Shown here piece by piece: positions 8,601 through 18,233 of a DNA stretch of 64,000 nucleotides (position 1 is the first letter of the stretch; the number at the start of each line of letters is the position of its first letter). The stretch comes from Myroides odoratimimus (GTDB taxonomy: Bacteria; Bacteroidota; Bacteroidia; Flavobacteriales; Flavobacteriaceae). Where the stretch lies: the NCBI RefSeq assembly GCF_001485415.1, contig NZ_BCMQ01000001.1, forward strand, positions 186,001 to 250,000. The letters are read 5' to 3'. The notes under the pieces were generated by a model, which was not told the origin of the DNA, ran no database searches, and saw only the letters and a program-made list of their open reading frames with translations. The translations under genes were made by a program, and so were the position numbers.

Positions 8601-10190
8601 ATGAAACATTTAATCTTCAGTTTTTTGAGTATACTTGTCCTTACTTCTTGTAAAAAGGCAAATACTATGGCAGAAACTTTGATTCTCAATGATACCATCA
8701 AGGTAGACCCTATGGAGGATCAAATAAAGATACACGTAGATAGTGCATCTATAGTTAGTCTTCCAAAGGATATCCAAAAGTTCTATGTAGAAAATTTATA
8801 CCAAATCGGTTGGGGAAGAACAAGTAACCGAGAACAACTTCTAAAAGTACTTGACGAAGCATACTTAGATGGAATAAACAACTCAAAGTACAATACTGAA
8901 AAAGTTCATCAATTTCACAAAGATTATCAAAGGCTATCGGACCTAGATAAAGTACAAGCAGACTTTCTGTTCACTAAGGCATTTTTTAATGCGAGTAAAG
9001 ACTTGTATAATGGTGTACAAAATCCTAGAAGATTATACAATGACTGGGATATGTTTCCAAAAGAGCTAAATACAGCTGCTACAATGCAACTCGCTTTAAG
9101 TAGAGGAACAATACAGACGACCTTTGATAGTTTAAGATCACCTCATAAAATATATGTCAATCTAAAAAATAAACTATCAAACCTATATCAACTGAATCAA
9201 GATACAATCAAAGCTGTGACAGCTAAGTATAAGTTAAATGATACAGTACCTGAGCTAGTGAATATTAAAAAACATTTAAACTTCTTGAGTTATTACCCTG
9301 ATAGCCTATCAAAGGACTTTATCAATAACGAAGGAGTCGTAACTGCTTTAAAACAAGTTCAAAAAAATAGTAAACTAGTCGAGAACGGTGTTGCTGATAA
9401 GAAAACAATAGAGGCCATCCTAAAAGAAGAAGCTACTGTAAAAGAAAAGCTAGTAGTCAATCTAGAACGTTGGAGATGGTTCCCAAGAGATTTAGGTGAT
9501 AACTATATCTTAATCAATATAGCTGATTATAGTTTAGTTGCGGTGAAGTCTGGTGATACTGTAAAACAACACAAGGTAATCGTAGGTACGACAGGTCGTA
9601 AAACGCCTATACTGAGCTCAGTTCTAAAGACAATTGTGATCAATCCAACATGGACAGTTCCTCCTACCATTCTAAAGAATGACTTAACACCTAAAGCTAG
9701 TGCTAACTTAAGTTACTTCTCTAATGCTAGATTTACAATCTACGATAAGAGCACAGGCAAAGTAGTAGCTCCAGAAAACTGGGATTCTAGCAAAGCTTCT
9801 TCTTATAGATATGTACAGAAAGCCGGTGTAGGTAACACATTAGGACGTATTAAGTTTATGTTTGATAACAATCACGCAGTGTATTTACATGACACTCCTA
9901 ATAAAGCTAACTTTAATAGAGCTCAGAGAAGCTTAAGTTCTGGATGTATACGTGTAGAAGATCCTTTTGACCTAGCACAATTTGTATTTGATATACAACA
10001 GAATGAGATCTCTCAAGAAGAAATAAAAAAGATTCTTGATTCTCAAAATACTAAGAATATCACAACTAGTAAAGAGGCTGTACACATCCATCAGTTATAC
10101 TGGACTATACAAGTAGATAACAATGGTAAGATAACTCAGTTTAGAGATGTCTATAAGTTTGATAACGATTTATACACTAAACTACAATAA
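8601..10190 (+). CDS. L,D-transpeptidase, YcbB/LdtD-like lipoprotein
   Basis: This protein forms 3-3 peptidoglycan cross-links or related bonds. The 529-residue chain begins with a lipoprotein signal (LVLTSC), unlike E. coli LdtD. An alpha-helical scaffold region follows, then a YkuD catalytic domain with VNLERWRWFPRDLGDNYILINI at its entry, and the active-site motif HDTPN...SSGCIRV near residues 425-450; the Cys of SSGCIR is the nucleophile. It faces a second, unrelated L,D-transpeptidase gene across a shared terminator. Confidence 0.85.
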   Translation: MKHLIFSFLSILVLTSCKKANTMAETLILNDTIKVDPMEDQIKIHVDSASIVSLPKDIQKFYVENLYQIGWGRTSNREQLLKVLDEAYLDGINNSKYNTEKVHQFHKDYQRLSDLDKVQADFLFTKAFFNASKDLYNGVQNPRRLYNDWDMFPKELNTAATMQLALSRGTIQTTFDSLRSPHKIYVNLKNKLSNLYQLNQDTIKAVTAKYKLNDTVPELVNIKKHLNFLSYYPDSLSKDFINNEGVVTALKQVQKNSKLVENGVADKKTIEAILKEEATVKEKLVVNLERWRWFPRDLGDNYILINIADYSLVAVKSGDTVKQHKVIVGTTGRKTPILSSVLKTIVINPTWTVPPTILKNDLTPKASANLSYFSNARFTIYDKSTGKVVAPENWDSSKASSYRYVQKAGVGNTLGRIKFMFDNNHAVYLHDTPNKANFNRAQRSLSSGCIRVEDPFDLAQFVFDIQQNEISQEEIKKILDSQNTKNITTSKEAVHIHQLYWTIQVDNNGKITQFRDVYKFDNDLYTKLQ

Positions 10191-10196
10191 CAAAAA

Positions 10197-10230
10197 AACA
10201 CCCATTAAGAATGAAATCTTAATGGGTGTT
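10197..10230. terminator. bidirectional terminator between the two L,D-transpeptidase genes
   Basis: A perfect 14-bp stem (AACACCCATTAAGA / TCTTAATGGGTGTT) with a six-base loop. It is flanked by a run of A on the left and T on the right, so it can stop both convergent transcripts. Confidence 0.85.
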
Positions 10231-10252
10231 TTTCTTTATATAAAAGGTCTTA

Positions 10253-10996
10253 CTAAACAAATTTTGACTTTAGCTCATACTGATTACTTGGATAATAAAT
10301 AAACAGTAAAGATTTGTCTTTAATCATTTCTATTAAATCATCATTTACTTCTACAGGCACAGCTGGGCAACCATAACTACGTCCCAACTTCCCTTGAGCG
10401 CGTACTAAATCAGGTGAAGCATAATCCGCTCCATGGATTACAATCGCTCTTTCTCTAGCTTTATCATTAATCCCTGCTTCTAATCCATCTAATCTTAGAG
10501 AGAATCCATTTCTTCCGTTATATGTCTCTCCCGTTGTATAAAATCCTAAACTACTCATATGTGAGTTCACACGATTAGAAAACGTAGTCGCGTACTCTTC
10601 TCCTGTCTTCTTGCCATGTGCTACAAGTGATTGTAACAGAACAGCATTCTCTTTCATATCTATTACCCATAGACGAGGCTTAGCTGACGATAAACTAAAG
10701 TCAACGATAGTTAACTTCTCATTCTTAATCTTACCTGTTTCTAGCATTTTATAATACCCTTTCAGTGCAGCAGTATATACTGCTCTAGCAGGAGCATTAT
10801 AATGATTTAATTCTAAACTAGAATACAAACTCTTAGCCGTACTTTCAAAACTATATTCTTCAGAATCTACTGTGTTATCTACAGTTTTTTCAATCACATT
10901 TGTATATTCATTCGACGTTGGTAAAGTATTACTTCCTACTACATTCCCAAAAAATGCCATTGAGGCAAATAACCAATAAAAATTCTTTTGTTTCAT
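10253..10996 (-). CDS. murein L,D-transpeptidase catalytic-domain family protein
   Basis: A 247-residue exported protein with an N-terminal signal segment, then a YkuD_2-type catalytic domain covering the C-terminal two thirds. The active-site region reads HGADYASPDLV...GRSYGCPAVP, with the HxA and S(x)GCP signature of this subfamily. It probably acts on peptidoglycan in the periplasm. It is convergent with the YcbB-like gene but belongs to a different transpeptidase subfamily, so the pair is not a tandem duplication. Confidence 0.8.
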   Translation of the reverse strand: MKQKNFYWLFASMAFFGNVVGSNTLPTSNEYTNVIEKTVDNTVDSEEYSFESTAKSLYSSLELNHYNAPARAVYTAALKGYYKMLETGKIKNEKLTIVDFSLSSAKPRLWVIDMKENAVLLQSLVAHGKKTGEEYATTFSNRVNSHMSSLGFYTTGETYNGRNGFSLRLDGLEAGINDKARERAIVIHGADYASPDLVRAQGKLGRSYGCPAVPVEVNDDLIEMIKDKSLLFIYYPSNQYELKSKFV

Positions 10997-11120
10997 ATAA
11001 CCTTCTCATTTATAGTCTTTAATTCTAATTTTAGAAACGTAAATTTAAAAAAAATATTATACGACCAAAGGAATTTTTAATAATAAAAATATTTAATGCC
11101 GTTATTTCAAGAATCAAACA

Positions 11121-11152
11121 TTGCCTTTTTTGAATAAGTATGCGTAAATTTG
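11121..11152 (+). promoter_or_regulatory. promoter of gpmI (TTG ... TAAATTTG)
   Basis: A TTG at 11121-11123 and the -7 box TAAATTTG at 11145-11152 are 21 bases apart, a good match to the flavobacterial -33/-7 promoter. It would start transcription about 30 bases before the gpmI ATG. Confidence 0.6.
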
Positions 11153-11188
11153 TATAACACAACTAATAATATTTAAAGTTTCACTATT

Positions 11189-12706
11189 ATGAATAAGAAA
11201 GTAATATTAATGATTCTAGATGGCTGGGGACAGACTCAAGATCCTAAAGTATCAGCTATCGAGCACGCAAATACGCCATTTATAGACAGTCTATATACTA
11301 AATATCCTAATACATTTGTACTTACTGATGGACTAAATGTAGGTCTTCCAAAAGGGCAAATGGGTAACTCTGAAGTAGGACACATGAATCTTGGGGCAGG
11401 TAGAATCGTCTATCAAGATCTTGTAAAAATAAATATGGCAGTAGAAGATAACACTATTGCTAAAGAGCCTGCATTACAAGCAGCATTCGAATACGCAAAG
11501 ACAAACAATAAAAAAGTACACTTCTTAGGACTGCTATCTGATGGTGGAGTACACTCTCATGAGCAACATTTATATGGTCTAGTAGATGCAGCATCAGCTG
11601 CAGGAGTATCAGATATCTGTATTCACGCTTTTACAGATGGACGAGATGTAGATCCTAAATCGGGTGCAAATCACGTACAACAACTACAAGACAGACTGAG
11701 CTTATCTACTGCTAAACTAGCTTCTGTAATCGGAAGATACTATGCAATGGATAGAGACCAGCGTTGGGAAAGAGTAGCAAAGGCTTACCATCTGTTAGTA
11801 AACGGTACAGGTATTCACTCTACTGATGCAGTAAAAAGCATTGAAGCAAGTTATTTAAATAATGTGACTGATGAGTTTATTGAGCCTATTGTAATGGTTG
11901 ATGAAAACAATCAGCCGATAGGAAAGATTGAAAATGACGATGTAGTGATCTTCTTTAACTTTAGAACGGATAGAGGAAGAGAACTAACACGTGTATTATC
12001 TCAAGAAGATCATTCAGATCATGACATGAAGAAACTTGACTTGTACTTTGTAACGCTTACGAACTACGATGATACTTATAAGAATGTACATGTTGTCTAT
12101 GACAAAGAGAACTTACACAACACATTGGGTGAAGTACTAGAAAAACATAGTAAAAAACAAATACGTATTGCAGAGACAGAAAAATATCCACACGTGACTT
12201 TCTTCTTCTCTGGAGGTAGAGAACTTCCATTCGATGGAGAACAGCGTATCTTATGTCCATCTCCTAAGGTAGCTACTTATGACCTTAAGCCTGAGATGAG
12301 TGCTTATGACCTTAAAGACGCACTTATTCCTGAATTGAAAAAAGGAGAAGCTGACTTCGTATGTCTAAACTTTGCTAACGGAGATATGGTAGGACACACA
12401 GGTGTAATGGAAGCAGCAATCAAAGCATGCGAAGCAGTAGACCAATGTGTAAAAGAAGTAATCACAACTGCTCTTGATAATGGATACACTACGATAGTGT
12501 TAGCAGATCATGGTAACTGTGAGGTAATGATCAACCCTGATGGTACTCCCAACACAGCACATACTACTAATCCTGTACCGATCATTATCGTAGACAATGA
12601 TATCAAAGAGGTAAAGGATGGAGTACTGGGAGACTTAGCTCCTACTATTCTTAAACTAATAGGCATACCTCAACCAGAAGAAATGACTAGACACTCTCTA
12701 GTATAA
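11189..12706 (+). CDS. gpmI: 2,3-bisphosphoglycerate-independent phosphoglycerate mutase
   Basis: Interconverts 3- and 2-phosphoglycerate in glycolysis using two metal ions and a phosphoserine intermediate. The 505-residue length is usual. Visible motifs are LMILDGWG near the N-terminus (metal Asp), GNSEVGHMNLGAGR carrying the catalytic Ser, FTDGRDVDP, FNFRTDRGRELT and the C-terminal metal ligands in VLADHGNCE and NTAHTTNPVP. It has its own promoter and terminator. Confidence 0.95.
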   Translation: MNKKVILMILDGWGQTQDPKVSAIEHANTPFIDSLYTKYPNTFVLTDGLNVGLPKGQMGNSEVGHMNLGAGRIVYQDLVKINMAVEDNTIAKEPALQAAFEYAKTNNKKVHFLGLLSDGGVHSHEQHLYGLVDAASAAGVSDICIHAFTDGRDVDPKSGANHVQQLQDRLSLSTAKLASVIGRYYAMDRDQRWERVAKAYHLLVNGTGIHSTDAVKSIEASYLNNVTDEFIEPIVMVDENNQPIGKIENDDVVIFFNFRTDRGRELTRVLSQEDHSDHDMKKLDLYFVTLTNYDDTYKNVHVVYDKENLHNTLGEVLEKHSKKQIRIAETEKYPHVTFFFSGGRELPFDGEQRILCPSPKVATYDLKPEMSAYDLKDALIPELKKGEADFVCLNFANGDMVGHTGVMEAAIKACEAVDQCVKEVITTALDNGYTTIVLADHGNCEVMINPDGTPNTAHTTNPVPIIIVDNDIKEVKDGVLGDLAPTILKLIGIPQPEEMTRHSLV

Positions 12707-12714
12707 TATACAAA

Positions 12715-12739
12715 AAAAGCCACTCGATGAGTGGCTTTT
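12715..12739. terminator. bidirectional terminator between gpmI and the Crp-type gene
   Basis: An 11-bp stem (AAAAGCCACTC / GAGTGGCTTTT) with a three-base loop and flanking A and T tracts lies between convergent genes. Confidence 0.85.
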
Positions 12740-12759
12740 CTATTTTATATCATAGACAT

Positions 12760-13338
12760 TTACTTTCCTGTAAGCATCTTTTTCTTCATTTTACTAAAAA
12801 ACTCAGGAGTAACCCCTAAATAAGAAGCTATCTGCTTCTGTGGCAGACAATACTTAATCTCAGGGAAACGCTCTAAAAAGCGTGTATAACGCTCTTCTGC
12901 AGGTAGTGATAAGTTGTCCATCAGTCGTTGTTGTGTAGCCACTAGTGACCTCTCTATAAGAACTCTGAAATAACGTTCTATCTTAGGCACTCTATCAAAC
13001 AAAGCTAATTGATGATCTCTACTCAAAGTCATTACTATCGCATCTTCTACTACTTCTAGATAAGAGTTACCAGGTTTTTGAGATAAATAACTATACATAT
13101 CAGCTATCCACCATCCAGATGCTGCAAAGCTAACAGTATGTTCTACTGCTTGATCATCTAGACAATAGTTTCGTACGATACCTGAAACGACAAAAGTAGA
13201 ATTAATACATACTTCTCCTGCACTTAACAGCTTCGTTTTAGCAGGGTAACGAGTTACAGTAAATGACTCTAATATAATCTGTTGTTCCTCTTTAGTCAGA
13301 GAAACATGTTTAGCAAAACTCTGTAATAATATATCCAC
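12760..13338 (-). CDS. Crp/Fnr-family transcriptional regulator
   Basis: A 192-residue protein with an N-terminal cyclic-nucleotide-binding-like barrel (about residues 10-120) and a short C-terminal helix-turn-helix (QKQIASYLGVTPEFFSKMKKKM). This matches the small Bacteroidota Crp-like proteins. Key cAMP-contacting Arg/Glu residues are not evident, so the ligand is unknown. There are no Fe-S cysteine clusters of the Fnr type. Target genes cannot be read from the window. Confidence 0.8.
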   Translation of the reverse strand: MDILLQSFAKHVSLTKEEQQIILESFTVTRYPAKTKLLSAGEVCINSTFVVSGIVRNYCLDDQAVEHTVSFAASGWWIADMYSYLSQKPGNSYLEVVEDAIVMTLSRDHQLALFDRVPKIERYFRVLIERSLVATQQRLMDNLSLPAEERYTRFLERFPEIKYCLPQKQIASYLGVTPEFFSKMKKKMLTGK

Positions 13339-13390
13339 GATGACGAACTTTTATAAAGTATAAAAATAAACAATAATGCTCATTATAACT

Positions 13391-13418
13391 AAAAAAGCCT
13401 CATTACTAAGGCTTTTTT
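13391..13418 (-). terminator. terminator of the aminotransferase gene
   Basis: Ten-base stem AAAAAAGCCT / AGGCTTTTTT with an eight-base loop, a few bases past the aminotransferase stop. Confidence 0.75.
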
Positions 13419-13430
13419 AACGATTATAAC

Positions 13431-14621
13431 TTACGCTAATGCTTCTTTAATTCTTTTGAATGCTTCGATCAACTGGTCTTCACTAGTCGCATACGACATA
13501 CGTATACAATCAGGATTCCCGAATGCCACTCCTGTTACAGTAGCTACGTGTGCTTTCTCTAACAGATACATAGATAGATCATCCGCATTATTAATCTTTA
13601 CACCTTGAAGTGTCTTTCCAAAGAAAGAAGATATGTCTGGGAATACATAGAACGCTCCTTCAGGTATATTAATCTTAACTCCTGGAATCTCTTTTAATAA
13701 CCCTACTACTAGATCTCTTCTATTCTTGAATGCCGCAACCATATCTTTTAATACGCTAGGGTCAGCCTCTACAGCAGTAATAGTAGCTCGTTGTGCAATA
13801 CTATTAGCACCAGACGTTACTTGTCCTTGCATCTTAGTACATGCTTTAGCGATAAATTCAGGGGCACCGATATATCCGATACGGTATCCTGTCATCGCAA
13901 ATGCCTTCGCAATACCGTTTACAGTAATCGTACGGTCAATTAAATTACCGATAGTTCCGATACTGCAGTAATTACCTGTAAAGTTGATATGTTCATATAT
14001 CTCATCTGATAAGATAAAGATATTTGGATATTTCTCTAATACTTTAGCTATAGCTTCGAATTCCTCTTTACTATACACAGAACCACTAGGATTACATGGA
14101 GAGCAGAACCATATCATCTTCGTCTTAGGAGTGATAGCTGTTTCTAATTGTTCAGGAGTAATTTTAAAATCACTCTCTATACTAGTAGGTACTTCTACAG
14201 GAGTACCCTCAGCCATCTTCACGATTTCAGCATAACTCACCCAGTATGGAGCAGGAATTACTACCTCATCACCAGGGTTGATCATGACATGAGCTACATT
14301 GTATAACGATTGTTTAGCACCAGTAGATACAACGATCTGACTCGGTGAATAATTTAAATTATTATCTCTCTTAAACTTATTGCTTATTGCCTCTCTTAGT
14401 TCTTTATATCCTTCTACAGGAGGATACTTACTATAGTTATCTTTTACAGCCTGAATAGCAGCTTCTTTGATAAACTCAGGAGCATTAAAATCTGGCTCAC
14501 CTAGACTCAAACTAATTACGTCTACGCCTTGTTCTTTTAACTCTCTTGCTTTCGCAGCCATTGCTAAGGTCTGTGAAGTAGTCAAATTGTTTATTCTATT
14601 AGATAGAAGTTGGTTGCTCAT
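13431..14621 (-). CDS. class I PLP-dependent aspartate-type aminotransferase
   Basis: A 396-residue fold-type I aminotransferase of the aspartate/prephenate aminotransferase (Igamma) group. The N-terminal SLSLGEPDFNAPEFI and KYPPVEGYKELREAI segments bind substrate, Asp206 in LSDEIYEH contacts the pyridine nitrogen, and Lys239 in NGIAKAFAMTGYRIGY forms the PLP Schiff base. It likely moves amino groups between aspartate or other amino acids and 2-oxoglutarate. It is divergent from rsmG. The exact donor cannot be fixed from sequence. Confidence 0.85.
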   Translation of the reverse strand: MSNQLLSNRINNLTTSQTLAMAAKARELKEQGVDVISLSLGEPDFNAPEFIKEAAIQAVKDNYSKYPPVEGYKELREAISNKFKRDNNLNYSPSQIVVSTGAKQSLYNVAHVMINPGDEVVIPAPYWVSYAEIVKMAEGTPVEVPTSIESDFKITPEQLETAITPKTKMIWFCSPCNPSGSVYSKEEFEAIAKVLEKYPNIFILSDEIYEHINFTGNYCSIGTIGNLIDRTITVNGIAKAFAMTGYRIGYIGAPEFIAKACTKMQGQVTSGANSIAQRATITAVEADPSVLKDMVAAFKNRRDLVVGLLKEIPGVKINIPEGAFYVFPDISSFFGKTLQGVKINNADDLSMYLLEKAHVATVTGVAFGNPDCIRMSYATSEDQLIEAFKRIKEALA

Positions 14622-14713
14622 CTTGTTGTGATTTTAATGAAACTTAATCCCAAAGGTAATTATTATATCTCTATTAATCTGTGTTATCTTTTATTTATTC
14701 ACGATAAAAAGCC

Positions 14714-14721
14714 TACTTTTG
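14714..14721 (+). promoter_or_regulatory. -7 promoter box TACTTTTG of rsmG
   Basis: Exact TAnnTTTG match 15 bases before the chosen rsmG start. It lies downstream of an earlier in-frame ATG at 14610, which therefore cannot be the start of the main transcript. Confidence 0.5.
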
Positions 14722-14735
14722 TCAAAATTTACGAC

Positions 14736-15365
14736 ATGGAAGAAATCTTAAAATATTTCCCTAATTTAACTCCTGAACAGATTGCTCAATTTGAGAAATT
14801 GGAAGAAGTATATACGGATTGGAATGCTAAAATTAACGTTATTTCACGTAAGGATATACATGAGCTATATACGAAGCATGTATTACATTCATTAGGTATC
14901 GCTAAGGTTATGGAGTTCCTTCCTGGAGCTAATATACTAGATGTAGGTACTGGTGGAGGTTTCCCTGGTATTCCTTTAGCTATATTATATCCAGAAACTA
15001 ACTTTTACCTAATCGACATTATCGCGAAGAAGATACGCGTAGTTAATGAAGTAGTAAAAGCGTTAGACTTAAAGAACGTTAAAGCAGAACAAAAACGTGC
15101 CGAAACTATAGACGAGAAGTTTGACTTCATCGTAAGTAGAGCTGTTACGAATATGCCTGACTTCGTAGAGTGGATTAGACACAAAACGAAGAAAGAAAAC
15201 AAGCATGAGTTTGACAATGGTATATTATACCTAAAAGGAGGTGACTTAACAGAAGAGCTTAAGGACTTCCCTAAAGCTGTTCAGTTTGACCTGACTAATA
15301 TCTTCTCAGATGAATTCTTTGAAACGAAAAAAGTGGTGTACTTACCCTTAAAATATAAAGGATAA
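14736..15365 (+). CDS. rsmG: 16S rRNA (guanine-527-N7)-methyltransferase RsmG
   Basis: Methylates G527 of 16S rRNA using S-adenosylmethionine. The 209-residue product from this start matches the family length; a longer frame from 14610 would add 42 residues with no homologous look. Motifs are TDWNAKINVISRKD (N-terminal signature WN..xN(L/V)(I/T)), LDVGTGGGFPGIPLAI (SAM binding) and FDFIVSRAV. A -7 box just upstream supports the start, giving a very short leader. Confidence 0.93.
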   Translation: MEEILKYFPNLTPEQIAQFEKLEEVYTDWNAKINVISRKDIHELYTKHVLHSLGIAKVMEFLPGANILDVGTGGGFPGIPLAILYPETNFYLIDIIAKKIRVVNEVVKALDLKNVKAEQKRAETIDEKFDFIVSRAVTNMPDFVEWIRHKTKKENKHEFDNGILYLKGGDLTEELKDFPKAVQFDLTNIFSDEFFETKKVVYLPLKYKG

Positions 15366-15370
15366 AAAGA

Positions 15371-15395
15371 AAGGGCCGTCTATAAGACAGCCCTT
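15371..15395. terminator. bidirectional terminator between rsmG and the stress-protein gene
   Basis: The stem AAGGGC-GTCT / AGAC-GCCCTT with one mismatch lies between convergent genes, with a T-rich right flank and an A-rich left flank. Confidence 0.7.
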
Positions 15396-15401
15396 CTTCT
15401 T

Positions 15402-16274
15402 TTATTTACTGTGCTTAACGAATAATAAGCAAGTATTCGTATTTCTGTGTAGCAAGTGGTTTGCCACACTACCTAAGAATATCTCTTTAAATCCTGTAGT
15501 CCCCTTCACTCCCAATATCAGCATATCAGCCTTTTTACTGCGCGCATAAGCGATCAAGGATGCTGATATATTGCGCTCTCCAGCAGGCACTATATCAATA
15601 TCAGAATAAGTAGCGTACTTCTTATTCCATTTCTCTTGTTTTTCTTTGATATCATCCTTCGTTACTTTCTCTAATTCTCTATTCGTCATCGTAGGATAGA
15701 ACCCCATATAAGACTTAGAGATATGTACTGCAGAATGCTCTATCTTTTGCCCCTTCGAATTATTCTTAAAACGATCTGCCCACATCATAATATCACTCGT
15801 ATATCGAGAGAAGTCTATCGCATCAATTACTGTTGTGATTGGTACTTTAAACGTATCTGGTACTAATAATAATGCTGAAGGGAATATACGTACCAGCTTA
15901 TCAGCCAGGGCACCAGTACCCTCTAGTTCCTGTTTATTACCTAATACCATCAGGTCATACGAAGATTTCTTAGCTATATTCATAAAAGCAATCTCTGTAT
16001 AACTCTCTACCGATACCAAGATTTCGAAATCATAACTCACTCCTGCTTCTGTGAAATACTGAGTAAGCTTATTCTTTATCTTCTCCTTAATAACAACAAT
16101 GCTCTCTGGTTTAAGTAATTCCTTAGGTAACTCACCTACTTTAAGGTTGTGCACATACGTTACCTTATTTATATCTAAAATCTGGTCTAGCACTTGCATA
16201 TATTGCAACAGATATTGATCCATTGTAGACAAGTCTAAACCAACTATTATATCTAATTTTTTATTTTTATCCAT
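15402..16274 (-). CDS. tandem-domain universal stress protein
   Basis: A 290-residue protein with two UspA-like halves. The second half ends with the clearest signature, DMLILGVKGTTGFKEIFLGSVANHLLHR, close to the ATP-binding G-2X-G-9X-G(S/T) motif; the first half has LMVLGNKQELEGTGALADKLVR, a weaker version. It follows the BCCT transporter with a 2-base gap, so it is probably translated with it and may modulate or sense transporter activity under osmotic stress. That link is inference. Confidence 0.8.
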   Translation of the reverse strand: MDKNKKLDIIVGLDLSTMDQYLLQYMQVLDQILDINKVTYVHNLKVGELPKELLKPESIVVIKEKIKNKLTQYFTEAGVSYDFEILVSVESYTEIAFMNIAKKSSYDLMVLGNKQELEGTGALADKLVRIFPSALLLVPDTFKVPITTVIDAIDFSRYTSDIMMWADRFKNNSKGQKIEHSAVHISKSYMGFYPTMTNRELEKVTKDDIKEKQEKWNKKYATYSDIDIVPAGERNISASLIAYARSKKADMLILGVKGTTGFKEIFLGSVANHLLHRNTNTCLLFVKHSK

Positions 16275-16276
16275 CC

Positions 16277-17866
16277 TTATTTGCTTTGTGGTTCATCTAA
16301 TAGTTCTGCTATAATCTCCTTATAGCTCTTTTCTTCTTTTGACTTAGCCTTCTTAGACGATTTAGCTAACTCTTCTTTTAACCCTTTTTGTAAACTATAA
16401 CACATCACCAGTAATATCACTGCAAAAGGCAGTCCTGTAATAATAACCGCAGTCTGTAGCGCATCCAGTCCTCCTCCCCATAATAATACGATAGCAATAA
16501 TCCCTTGTGCAAAAGACCAAAAGACTCTCTGCCACACAGGAGACTCTCCATTACTACCTGAGGTAATATTATCTACAACTAATGAACCTGAATCAGAAGA
16601 GGTAATAAAGAAAGAGAAAATCAGAATAATCGCCACAATAGAAAGGAACTTAGTAAAAGGGAAGTTCTCTAAGAAGACAAATAATGCTGTAGACACATCA
16701 GCTTTAACTGCTGCTATCATCGTCACATCACCTGATAAAATAGTGTGCAATGCACTACCTCCGAAGACATTCATCCATAATAAGGTAATCAACCCTGGTA
16801 CAATCAATACCCCTAATACAAACTCTTTCACGGTACGTCCTTTAGAGATACGAGCAATAAAACTTCCTACAAAAGGAGACCATGCAATCCACCAAGCCCA
16901 ATAGAATATAGTCCAGACATTCTGCCAGCCAGAACCTAAGTAAGTATCATTCCATGTACTTATATCAATAAAATTAGCTAAGTACGCTCCTGTATTCTCA
17001 ACATACCCTTTCATGATAAATAGAGTCGGCCCAAGAATAAAGATTAGCAACATAAAACTGGCTGCGATATACATATTGGCATTACTAAGTATCTTAACTC
17101 CTTTATCTAATCCTGAAAAAACAGAAATAGTAGCGATACCAATCACAAACAGAATAATCCCTGCTTGCATCATAGGACTTATCTCCCAACCATATAAATA
17201 CTCTAAACCAGCTGTAATCTGTATTACCCCTAATCCTAAAGATGTAGATAATCCAAACACTGTAGCTAAAGCCGATAATATATCGATTATGTGTCCCCAC
17301 CAGCCATGTATTTTCTCTCCCCAGAATGGGTAAAAAAGAGATCTAAAGGTCATAGGTAACTTTCTATTAAATCCAAAAAAGGCTAAAGCTAATCCAACCA
17401 TCGCATAAATACCCCAAGCGTGTAATCCCCAGTGCAAACTCGTAAATTGCATAGCTTGTACAGCAGCTTCTATGTCTGTATCTACTGGTCTAGGCGTATT
17501 AAAGAAATGAGATACAGGCTCAGCAATACTAAAGAACATAATACCGATCCCCATACCTGTACTAAACAGCATGGCAAACCAAGATGCCTTAGTAAACTCT
17601 GGTTCTGCATCATCCCCTCCTAACCGTATCTTACCGAACTTACTAAAAGCAAGGTAGATGGCAAATATTAAAATAATATTCACTGTGACTACAAAGAACC
17701 AACCGAAGTTAGAAGTTACTGCTAATTGGGCAGCTGGAAACCATACCCCTACCTTTTCAGGAAAAAGGACACAGGTTAAGATTAAAGCTACTATTAATAA
17801 TATTGAAGTGATAAAAACAGGTGGATTAATCACCAAGTTTTTGTTATCAAGTAATTTTTTAAACAT
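16277..17866 (-). CDS. BCCT-family betaine/choline/carnitine transporter
   Basis: A 529-residue membrane protein with about 12 hydrophobic segments and the family signature [21 protein letters not shown]. The tryptophan-rich substrate box and the [14 protein letters not shown] segment in TM3 mark it as BCCT (OpuD/BetT-like). It imports quaternary ammonium compounds, probably glycine betaine, as osmoprotectants. The C-terminal tail (about 40 residues, Lys/Glu-rich) resembles the osmosensing tail of BetP-type members. Upstream lies an unusual pair of imperfect repeats. Confidence 0.9.
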   Translation of the reverse strand: MFKKLLDNKNLVINPPVFITSILLIVALILTCVLFPEKVGVWFPAAQLAVTSNFGWFFVVTVNIILIFAIYLAFSKFGKIRLGGDDAEPEFTKASWFAMLFSTGMGIGIMFFSIAEPVSHFFNTPRPVDTDIEAAVQAMQFTSLHWGLHAWGIYAMVGLALAFFGFNRKLPMTFRSLFYPFWGEKIHGWWGHIIDILSALATVFGLSTSLGLGVIQITAGLEYLYGWEISPMMQAGIILFVIGIATISVFSGLDKGVKILSNANMYIAASFMLLIFILGPTLFIMKGYVENTGAYLANFIDISTWNDTYLGSGWQNVWTIFYWAWWIAWSPFVGSFIARISKGRTVKEFVLGVLIVPGLITLLWMNVFGGSALHTILSGDVTMIAAVKADVSTALFVFLENFPFTKFLSIVAIILIFSFFITSSDSGSLVVDNITSGSNGESPVWQRVFWSFAQGIIAIVLLWGGGLDALQTAVIITGLPFAVILLVMCYSLQKGLKEELAKSSKKAKSKEEKSYKEIIAELLDEPQSK

Positions 17867-17910
17867 GAGTTATACTATTTAAATTAATAATGATAACCCA
17901 GTACTTTAAA

Positions 17911-18097
17911 GATAAAAAAGGATCATTTTTCAGTAATCGAAAAATAATAAAAGCAAAAAGATAATAGTTTTTACTCAGTCGTTTTATAAGTGTTATTGGT
18001 AAATAGTGTTCTCTTAAAAACGATCCTAATAAAAAGGGACTTTTTTCTGTATTCGAAAAAAGATAAAAGCAAAATAGATAGTGTATTCTTACTTAGT
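17911..18097. repeat. two imperfect ~70-bp direct repeats upstream of the BCCT gene
   Basis: Copy A (about 17911-17979) and copy B (about 18027-18097) share the order T-rich arm, TCGAAAAA, AATAAAAGCAAAA, GATA and ACT(C/T)AGT. Each copy holds an interrupted palindrome; on the minus strand these read TTTTTCGATTACTGAAAAA and TTTTTTCGAATACAGAAAAAA. They fill the 367-base gap between pruA and the BCCT gene, on the promoter side of BCCT, and look like tandem regulatory sites. No gene is seen in the gap. Confidence 0.5.
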
Positions 18098-18187
18098 AGT
18101 ATATCCTGAACAACTCTTATCATGTCATTCATCATCGGTTATACATTCCCAATAAAAAGCACTGAATTGTATTCTAGTGTAAATTAA

Positions 18188-18220
18188 AAAAGGCGGTCAA
18201 CTCTTTTGCAACCGCCTTTT
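18188..18220 (-). terminator. terminator of pruA
   Basis: Stem AAAAGGCGGT / ACCGCCTTTT with a 13-base loop, directly after the pruA stop codon. Confidence 0.75.
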
Positions 18221-18233
18221 TATTATAATTTGA

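Noticed and set aside
14610..14735. N-terminal extension of rsmG
   Set aside because: The extra 42 codons lie upstream of the -7 box and do not resemble the family.
17911..18097. CRISPR array
   Set aside because: Only two imperfect copies of about 70 bp; repeats are not short, identical or regularly spaced.
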